NCBI RefSeq assembly: GCF_050003625.1
Contig: NC_134397.1
Span: 194,887,063 to 194,951,062, forward strand
Length of the DNA stretch: 64,000 nt
Reading direction: 5' to 3'
Origin: Haematobia irritans
Lineage: Eukaryota > Arthropoda > Insecta > Diptera > Muscidae
The notes below the pieces were generated by a model, which had not been told where the DNA came from, ran no database searches, and saw only the letters and a program-made list of their open reading frames with translations. This document shows positions 56,659 through 64,000 of this stretch, one piece after another (positions within the stretch are counted from its first letter, which is position 1; every line of letters begins with the position of its first letter). A program made the translations under genes and the position numbers.

Positions 56659-57398
56659 AAAAAAGTTTGAAAATTCTTAATAGATAACCCACAACTAAGG
56701 TTCATAACATAGGAACCCAATAAAGCCGACGCCGCTTCTAGTGAAATAACTAAATTCTTTTTGCACGAAATTCATATGGTTCAAGCTTCGTATACAATAT
56801 TCTCATGTTTTTGTCCCCTAATACCGAAAATATTTAAAAATCCAATGTTAAGCGTAGATTTGTCTTCACATGTGTGAGGCAGGCGTGAATTAATGTCTGA
56901 TAAAAATCTAACGCAGAAGCACAAACCCACGTAGAGTTAAACATGTGCGTGTAACATAGTAAAGGAGACATATACACACACACACACACACACACTCATG
57001 TTTAATACATAAGTAGGTTGATTGATTTATTATTAATGAAGCGAGACAGTACATAGAAACAGGTAGAACTTTAATATTAAATGTCTACAGCATACTTTAG
57101 GGAGTCTAGGGTAAAATTCATGAAGAAGACATTGGTAATCTCAAAGAGATTTACTTGAAATACTTGTTTAATAATTGCATAAAATTTATAACTAGATTAG
57201 ACTATGGTTAGACGGTAGGAATTTCGTATAAAGAATTTGGGCTGCAAAATAAAAATAATGTTAAAATTTCGAAAATACAGGAAACCTTCACATATTTACG
57301 ATTTGTTAATTGATAACTTTTAAGGATGATCATTTCATTCATTTCTCCACTGAAAATTATATTGGAAGATTATTTAACCTAAATATTAGCACACGTAG
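56659..57398. other. Non-coding stretch with CA microsatellite
   Basis: CA repeats at about 56973-56995. The rest is complex, unassigned sequence without a credible gene. Confidence 0.45.
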
Positions 57399-57622
57399 TT
57401 TACACAGTGTTAATGACAAATTTAATTTAAATTTTTAAAATAATGACATCTTAATTAAAAGGAAGTTTATAGTCTTTGTTTCAACAAAAAAAATTCTCAT
57501 TAAATTTAGGATTTACACAGTGTTAATGACAAATTTAATTTAATTTTTTAAAATAGTAACATCTTAATTAAAAGGAAGTTTATAGTCTTTGTTTCAAAAA
57601 AATTGTTCATTAAATTTAGGAC
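57399..57622 (+). repeat. Tandem duplication, 113-bp period
   Basis: TTTACACAGTGTTAATGACA begins at 57399 and again at 57512. Both copies run through ATCTTAATTAAAAGGAAGTT to a CATTAAATTTAGGA end with a few differences. Confidence 0.92.
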
Positions 57623-57979
57623 ACAAATTTTGGAAATTTCCGTCCCTTTAAAGTAAAAACAAAACATTTTTAATTTAAAGAAATTGTCTTTAAATCAACT
57701 TATATATTGAATCTTTAGATTTAAGATAAAAACGCTTCAAATATAGACTAGGAGTTATTCTAAAGATTTGTATCTTTGGTTTAAAGTTTTTTTTTTCGAA
57801 ATTAAGAAAACATGTTTTACCTTGAAGTATCTGTTAATTTTTTTAACTGACATTTGTGAAAATTCGATTAACGAGATCTGTATCCTATTTTTAATTTTAT
57901 TAATCATATATTTTAAAGAAAGAGAGGTCCCCAAAAAACGTGTTTCTTTTAAAGAAGAAAATTTGTAAAATTTTAATTG

Positions 57980-58220
57980 AAATATTAATTATTTATTTAT
58001 TTCTTTACAAAATTAGACTTATAGTATAATATAAGAATAATATTACAATAGTAGCATTGGCTACAGAGGCCATCAGCTAAAAATTATTATTAAATAATTT
58101 TTAATATTAACATTTTATTTATTTATTTATTTATTTATTAAAAAAATTAAGCCATAATAAATTATGATATTAAATGGGGGAAGGTACTAGCAACAAAGGT
58201 TTTTGACCTATTAACATTTT
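57980..58220 (-). mobile_element. Two decayed retroposon-like 3' ends with TTTA tails
   Basis: A TTTATTTATTT tract (57984-58002; longer TTTA microsatellite at 58108-58141) is followed by a shared pattern: an AAAATTAnnCTTATA / AAAATTAAGCCATAA block, then ATAGTAGCATTGGCTACAGA or GTACTAGCAACAAAGG. In reverse orientation this looks like two 3' ends with AAAT-type tails, possibly tandem. The family is unknown. Confidence 0.35.
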
Positions 58221-58463
58221 AATTAAATAAACAAATATTTATATTTATAATTGAGTAAATTTCAACTCAAATCCAAAGAAAATTCATAAGAAGGTATTAA
58301 ATCGTACAAATTCTTCTAAAATTACAAGAATATTTTTTCATCCATAATTATAATTAAATAAATAATAAAATAGTATATAATAGAATGCCTCGATTAAAAC
58401 ATTATTAGTGGTTTGGAAAAAACCAACCAATTAAGAAAATAATTCAAAGTGCCGAATAAATAA

Positions 58464-60136
58464 TTTTTATACCCTCCACCATAGAATGGGGGGTATATTA
58501 ACTTTGTCATTCCGTTTGTAACACATCGAAATATTGCTCTAAGACCCCATAAAGTATATATATTCTGGGTCGTAGTGAAATTCTGAGTCGATCTAAGCAT
58601 GTCCGTCCGTCTGTTGAAATCACGCTAACTTCCGAACAAAACAAGCTTTCGACTTGTAACTTGGCACAAGTAGTTGATATTGATGTAGATCGGATGGTAT
58701 TGCAAATGGACCAAATCGGACCACTTTTACGTATATCCCCCATATAAACGGACCCCCATATTTGGCTTGCGAGGCCTCTAAGAGAAGCAAATTTCATCCG
58801 ATCCGTCTGAAATTTGGTACATAGTGTTAGTATATGGTCTCTAACAACCATGCCAAAATTGGTCCACATCGGTCAATAATTATATATAGCCCCCATATAA
58901 ACCGATCCCCCGATTTGGCTTGCGGAGCCTCTAAGAGAAGCAAATTTCATCCGATCCGGCTGAAATTTGGTACATAGTGTAAGTGTATGGTCTCTAATAA
59001 CAGTGCAAAAATTGGTCGAAATCGGTCCATAATTATATATAGCCCCCATATAAACCGATCCCCAGATTTGGCTTACGGAGCCTCAAAGAGAAGCAAATAT
59101 CATCCGATCCGGTTGAAATTTGGTACATGGTGTAAGTGTATGGTCTCTAACAACTGTGCAAAGATTGGTCCACATCGGTCGATAATTATATGTACCCCCC
59201 ATATAAACTGCTCCCCTGATTTGACCTCCGGAGCCCATTGAAAGAGCAAAATTCACCCGATCCGGATGAAATTTGGTACGTGGTGTTAGTATATGGTCTC
59301 TAACAACCATGCCGGAAGTGGTCCAGTTATATAAAGCCGATCCCTAAAAACTTTATTTCTATAGAACGTTTTGTCATAATTTTATTACCTACTATAGAAA
59401 ATTTTGTCAACATTTTATTACTATAGAAAATTTTGTCAAAATTTTATTACTATAAAAATTTTTGTCAAAATTTTAGTGGTATACAAAATTTTGTCAAAAT
59501 TTTATTACTATACAAGATTTTGTCAAAATTTTGTTACTATACAAAATTTTGTCATGATTTTATTTCAATGGAAAATTTTTGAAAAAATTTCGTAGAAATT
59601 TTATTTCTATAGACAATTTTGTCAAAATTTTATTTCTATAGAAAATTTTGTCGAAATTTTATTTCTATACACAATTTTGTCATAATTTTATTACTATAGA
59701 AAATTTTGTGAAAATTTTATTACTATAAAAAATTTTGTCAAAATTTTAGTGCTACACAAAATTTTGTCAAGATTTTATTTTTATAGAAAATTTTGTCAAA
59801 ATTTTATTACTATACAAAATTTTGTCATGATTTTATTTCAATGGAAAATTTTTGTAAAAATTTTATTTCTATAGAAAATTTTGTCAAAATTTCATTTTTA
59901 TAGAAAATTTTGTAAAAATTTTATTTCTATATAAAATTTTATCAAAATTTTATTTCTATATAAAATTTTGTAAAAATTTTATTTCTACATAAAATTTTGT
60001 AAAAATTTTATTTCTATATAAAATTTTGTCAAACTGAATTATATGCGTATTTAACCGGCCTTTTTTGTTTAATATATACCCCGTATGGAGGGTACATAAG
60101 ATTCGGCCTGGCCGAACTTACGGTCGTATATACTTT
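58464..60136 (+). mobile_element. DINE-1/INE-1-like element, second copy
   Basis: Same start (TTTTTATACCCTCCACCATA) and end (ACGGTCGTATATACTT) as 4197-6120, same orientation. It holds about four 153-bp units (58740-59335) and then a 29-bp array (59345-60035). Compared with the first copy it has a short GTCC tract and lacks about 125 bp before the 3' end: CCCCGTATGG joins directly to AGGGTACATAAGATTCGG, consistent with deletion at short homology. The reverse frames (58507-58869, 59083-59310) are the open 51-residue repeat again. Confidence 0.78.
59345..60035 (+). repeat. 29-bp array inside second DINE-1-like element
   Basis: About 23 units, with a distinctive TTATTACTATA subtype (T-A-C in place of T-T-C) at 59380-59560 and 59680-59830. 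The longer length compared with the first copy (about 8 units) shows the internal array expands and contracts. Confidence 0.93.
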
Positions 60137-60364
60137 AATTAAAATATATTTTTTATTTTTAATATGTTTTTTTTTGTAATTATTACTAAAATTTTTGTGT
60201 TTGAAGTTATGAAAATTAAAAAATTTATTGGATAAATTAATACGGTGATGGAATCAGAAAAAGATGTTTCTGTGCCAATGGTATATATGAGCAAATTTTG
60301 GCTTATTCCTAACAGCTAATACACGAAAAATAAATTGAATTTATTTTAAATAAATTCATGTTTT

Positions 60365-60460
60365 TTTCAAGCTCGAGGTCTTTTATAAATATTTTATTTA
60401 TTTTTCCCCTATATTTCGCGATTACGATATTGAACCGCTTCCTCAGGGGTCTACAATAGA
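60365..60460 (-). other. Structured repeat remnant (hammerhead-like layout)
   Basis: On the minus strand CCCCTGAGGAA, a stem GCGGTT...AATCGC, then GAAATATAGGGG. The CTGAnGA and GAAA order recalls a hammerhead core, but stem III is lacking, so it may only be a hairpin in an old mobile element. Confidence 0.3.
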
Positions 60461-60703
60461 TTTATAGAAACTACATTTCATAAATATCATAGTATTAAAC
60501 ATTTTGTAATTTAAATAAGCCAAAATATTAATTACTTTTACATTTATGTATTTCATTTACTTTTTATTTACTGTACATATTTCGTTTTTAATGAAATGAC
60601 AACTAAAATTAGTATATTTGCAGAAAAAGAGCCTTAAGGTATGCAATGTTTTTTTTCACATAAATAATGTCGTATGTTGCAAGAAAATGACATCTTAGAA
60701 GTA

Positions 60704-60780
60704 CAGTAATCCCTCGATTTACGTCGTGATTGGTTCCGGAATTTGACCACGTTAATCGAAACGACGTAAACCGAATTAAA
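60704..60780 (+). mobile_element. Pogo/Tigger-like terminus
   Basis: TA precedes CAGTAATCCCTCGATTTACG. The CAGTnnnCCCTCG pattern with a TA target is typical of pogo-group (Tc1-mariner) ends, and GACGTAAACCG inside mirrors TTTACGTCG. A partner end was not found. Confidence 0.4.
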
Positions 60781-62504
60781 AATTGTTCATACTTATTCCT
60801 AAGTCCATTTATGTATGTATGTGTGTGTACATAATAAAAAAAAAACTTCAAAAATAAAGGGAATTCAGTAAGAATTTCAGAAAAAAAATGTTTCGATGTC
60901 ATCATCGTTGATACTTATTGTACTTATGGAAGGCGTTTTTCCATATTCTATATCAAAAAATAATAATTTGGACGGAAATTGATTTGCGAATATTTTATAG
61001 CAAATTCTATGTCTGCCCAGAAATGGATAGGCAAATTCCACGTTTGCCCAGAAATGGATCGCTAGATTTTTCATAATTTTTGTTGGAAATTTCCTTTATT
61101 TTAATTGATGTGATTAATATTTCATACACAATAAAATTCGGAAAATTTTTAATTTATTGCAAAAAAAATGGTATAAAACAAAGGATTTTTTATATCACCT
61201 CAAAAGTACATCCCGAGAAGTGAAATTTAAGTTCATCATTATTTTTGTATATACATTAACAGTAATGATTTGGGAAGAACTTTAATATTTTTTTGCTGGA
61301 TAGATTTTATTATTTGGTTTTGTTTATTTTCTTCATAAAAACTGTTGCATACTTTAAGGCTTAATCTTTCTTAACAACCATTTTTATAGCTTGTTTGTAG
61401 TCCCAATAAAATATTTTAACAATTTGCTCATTTTAGAAATTAAACAAAACCCTCAATCTCAATTTAAGCAAGAATATATATCTGCCGCCTTACTCACTCT
61501 TTTTGTAAGCGAAATTTAATTTTTTCCAACAACCAATAGTTAAACAAGGATACATTTTGTACTATAATACACACTAGTGTTATGTACTTGTCTATAAACA
61601 AATATGTTAAAATTAAAATACCGGCAAAAATCCTTCCCTTCTCGATCTAACCAGACAGTGGTATAGACAGACACGTTGAATATATATCGCATAACAAGTC
61701 CATAAGTTAAGTCATTTTTGTAAAAAAAAAAATACGAAAAACCAAGTTCAACCCCCCCCAACCACCACCACCACAAAAATATATAGAGAATAAAAATATA
61801 CAAAAAAAAAGAACATCTATATCAGCAGCATTGGGTAGAGATATCAACGAATATTGCTTGAAGAGAAAATCCAGCATATTTTTTGGGGAACTATATATTG
61901 CTTGCAATACACCATTCCACCAACTATAGAAATTATATGGATGACATGCATACCACATAGTTTCCCATTCCGAGTGGAATATTTCTGCATTTCACTTCCA
62001 CTCCTGCAGTTATATTATATTTCGTCCATCCAAGCATGTATGCTTGCTTTGGTGGTATAAATAAAATTTTGTGCACTTTTAAAGATAAAATGTTGATCTG
62101 TCTCTTTGCCTGTGTTAAGAGTTGAAAATGGGAAAATTCTATAGCCCGGAGCTGTAACAACAGAAACACCAGCAGACGAAAAATAATAAAGACTTCTTTA
62201 CCACTTCGCTTGCTGCTCTATTAATAGCATTAAAATGTTGTCCACCCTCCTCTCCATTTCAGACCAACGTCAAAGTTATCGTTGCATTTGACTGTCACAA
62301 ACATTTTCATATAGCAGAGCAGAGCAATTTTATAATTAAAGTATATGCTTGGAATACACACAAACATTTTCTATATTTTCTTTTGACAGAATTTAAATTT
62401 TTGTGTAAATTTTTGAAAAAAAAAGACATTAAAAAATGAAATAAACTAAACTTTAAAATATTAAACAAATTTACTATATTAAATTAAAAATAATATGTGT
62501 GTTT

Positions 62505-63690
62505 TAAATTAGAATGAAGTAAATGAAATTAATTAAATAAAATAAATGAAACTAAACAAAATTACTCGAAAATTTAGGCTTATGTCCGATTTAATTTCGC
62601 TTTGGATTGAATGAGCCTTAAGGTATGCAGTATGTTTCATTTTTTTTTTAATTATGGAAATATACAGATAGTTTTTTCATAATTTGTAATTATGTTTATT
62701 GAATCCTGAAATTCAATTTCGCATTGGATTGGGTGAGCCTTAAGGTATGTAAGTTTTTTGTAATTATAAAAATATACAGGTTGATATAATTTCTAAACAG
62801 CTGGTCCGAGAGCTAACAGATTTACTACCCACCAAAAAAAAGCGTCGCCAAAAAAGTAGTGAAAATGTCCTTTTTGGATCCGGAAATGGTGCAAAATTGA
62901 CGCAGAAGCGATGAATTTAAGATGGGGTTGTCATAAGATGGGTGTCCACCATTTCAACAGCCGCCGCTTAAGGCGTGAGGTGAATTCAGTGTTTTGGATG
63001 TGAATTAAGATATTTTTTGATGTTTTGACAAATATATAATTTTTTAAAATTTTTTATGATTTTTTTTTAACATTATAATGCTTGTCTGGAACGTTTGTCA
63101 TCAAATATTTTCAAAAATTCGCAATTCTTCTAGAAAGGATTTAGCATTTTTTCGGCAAAATTTCAATAATTTGCATTATTTTATTAATTTTTAATCTTTT
63201 TTTAACCCATTTGAAACAATAAAATTTTAAATTTCCCATTCAAAATATGAAAAAAGCGAGTTATAAAAAATTGACTCAAATGAACTTCCTGTGCAGTTAA
63301 AATAAATGACATCTTTGGAAGGACATTTTTGGAAGTGCTTTTAAAGTTGTGACTTAAGAAGAACTTCCAAATTTTTTGCTGGGTTATTATTTTAGCGGCA
63401 TTTCAATTTATTGTTCACAAGATTACAAAAGCACTTATTTGAGAATAAATTCAAGCGTGATTGCTATATATGAAAAACTCCAAATGGATATCAATAAATA
63501 ATTAACAAATAAAATAAATCAAACTAAACAAAATTTCTCGAAAATTTAGACTTATGTCCGATTTAATTTCACATTGGATTGAGTAAGCCTTAAGGTATGC
63601 AATGCTTTTTTAATTATGAAAATATATAGGTTGACATAATTTCTAAACAGCTGGTCCGAGAGTTAACAGTTTTACTTATTATTTCAGTGA
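62505..63690 (+). repeat. Three related copies of a dispersed repeat
   Basis: Copies at about 62530-62670, 62690-62830 and 63510-63690. They share CTTATGTCCGATTTAATTTC, GGATTGAnTnAGCC, GCCTTAAGGTATGCA, AATATACAGGTTGATATAAT and AACAGCTGGTCCGAGAGCTA in order. The second copy is split by the CCCAGC element and resumes at 63384 (TTATTATTTTAGCG, CACAAGATTACAAAAGCA); the third is uninterrupted and gives the empty site. Confidence 0.85.
62828..63383 (+). mobile_element. CCCAGC-ended inverted-repeat element, complete 556-bp copy
   Basis: Begins CCCACCAAAAAAAAG and ends CAAATTTTTTGCTGGG, whose complement is CCCAGCAAAAAATTTG. The ends match at about 10 of 12 positions. Comparison with the uninterrupted repeat copy at about 63676 (TTTTACTTATTATTTCAG) places the insertion precisely, with TA or TTA at the junctions. 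It contains no transposase frame. At least four further partial copies exist (2885, 16875, 22296, 61291). TA/TTA targets would suit a mariner- or Harbinger-like mechanism, but this is unresolved. Confidence 0.75.
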
Positions 63691-63835
63691 CAGTTCATTT
63701 TATTGTCTACAAGATTACAAAAGCATTTTACTCTATTGCTTTCAAAAATAATCTTATTCGTGATGGTGTGACTACTTTATTTTCGGAAACTTATATTTAA
63801 AAACACAAGTGGCTATAATTAGAACTTTCCAGCAT

Positions 63836-63962
63836 TAGGTTAGGTTAGGTATAGTGGCAACCCGATTTTTCAGGCTTATAGGAGTCTGAACGGCGTTCCA
63901 CATTGCAGTGAAACCACTTAGAGAAATTTTGAAAACTAATCCACCGCTGAAAATCTTGTAAA
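63836..63962 (-). mobile_element. Decayed SINE copy
   Basis: TTAGGTTAGGTTAGG, AGTGGCAACCCGAT and CAGGCTTA match the SINE/LINE tail. GTCTGAACGGCGTTCCACAT, GCAGTGAAACCAC and CGCTGAAAATCTT match the SINE body at 51210-51300. Internal deletions of about 100 and 30 bp relative to the 51-kb copy; the tRNA-like head is missing. Confidence 0.8.
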
Positions 63963-64000
63963 GAAACAAAATGATCGATTTTTACTTGCCAAAGAGGCCA

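Larger units (their letters stand above)
60137..62500. other. Non-coding stretch with scattered element remnants
   Basis: No gene supported. Copies of the GCCTTAAGGTATGCAA motif lie at 60631 and, reversed, at 61345. A CCCAGC-type right end (TTTTTTTGCTGG) lies at about 61291. Frames at 61540-62169 are low-complexity. The other remnants are listed separately. Confidence 0.45.

Noticed and set aside
61540..62169. Overlapping short frames on both strands
   Set aside because: Driven by poly-C/poly-A and CCA repeats at 61745-61775. No consistent coding strand.

Overview
The window looks like an AT-rich, repeat-dominated stretch of a higher-fly genome, most likely a calyptrate muscid (house fly, stable fly or horn fly type). 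That assignment rests on the 29-bp minisatellite built on TTTCTATAGAAA, on mobile elements resembling the INE-1/DINE-1 (Helentron) family, and on spliceosomal-intron-like AT sequence. It is inference from sequence style; no host gene identifies the species. No complete host gene is recognisable. At best there are two or three candidate exons (44.1-44.6 kb, 49.2 kb) of unknown product.

Layout. 1-0.9 kb: 29-bp array. 2.9-3.8 kb: a nest in which a CCCAGC-ended element is interrupted by a hAT-type element with a perfect 8-bp target duplication; the hAT element itself carries a LINE fragment. 4.2-6.1 kb: a complete DINE-1-like element with internal 153-bp and 29-bp arrays. 7.7-9.6 kb: AT-rich tandem repeats. 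13.2-15.4 kb: a very homogeneous 29-bp array split by a fold-back element with 80-bp arms. 16.8-20.5 kb: a tRNA-arm-like hairpin, a broken RT/RNase H LINE, and a 1.1-kb inverted-repeat element sitting in a DINE fragment. 23.6-30.8 kb: 29-bp arrays organised in a 1,810-bp higher-order unit present three times in apparently identical form. 32.4-36.2 kb: low-complexity AT repeats. 39.9-43.6 kb: further 29-bp arrays with 637-bp and about 692-bp higher-order units. 44.8-46.9 kb: a 2.1-kb hAT element, 8-bp target duplication intact, inserted in a 29-bp array and carrying one. 50.8-54.3 kb: a tandem array of about 355 bp with a tRNA-derived SINE. 55.9-56.2 kb: a giant palindrome around about 110 TA dinucleotides, followed by a 5'-truncated LINE copy with a 17-bp target duplication. 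58.5-60.1 kb: a second DINE-1-like element. 62.5-63.7 kb: dispersed repeats with an intact CCCAGC element. 63.8 kb: a decayed SINE.

How the parts relate. The LINE (17.1-19.2 kb, 56.3-56.6 kb, and a fragment at 3.1 kb) and the SINE (51.1-51.4 kb, 63.8 kb) share the same 3' tail ending in a TAACC-type repeat, so the LINE machinery probably moves the SINE. The 29-bp unit found inside the DINE-1-like elements is the same unit that makes up the long arrays. This suggests that these rolling-circle-type elements seed, or are seeded by, the satellite. The most noteworthy 'system' is therefore an interlocking mobile-element and satellite ecology rather than a gene cluster.
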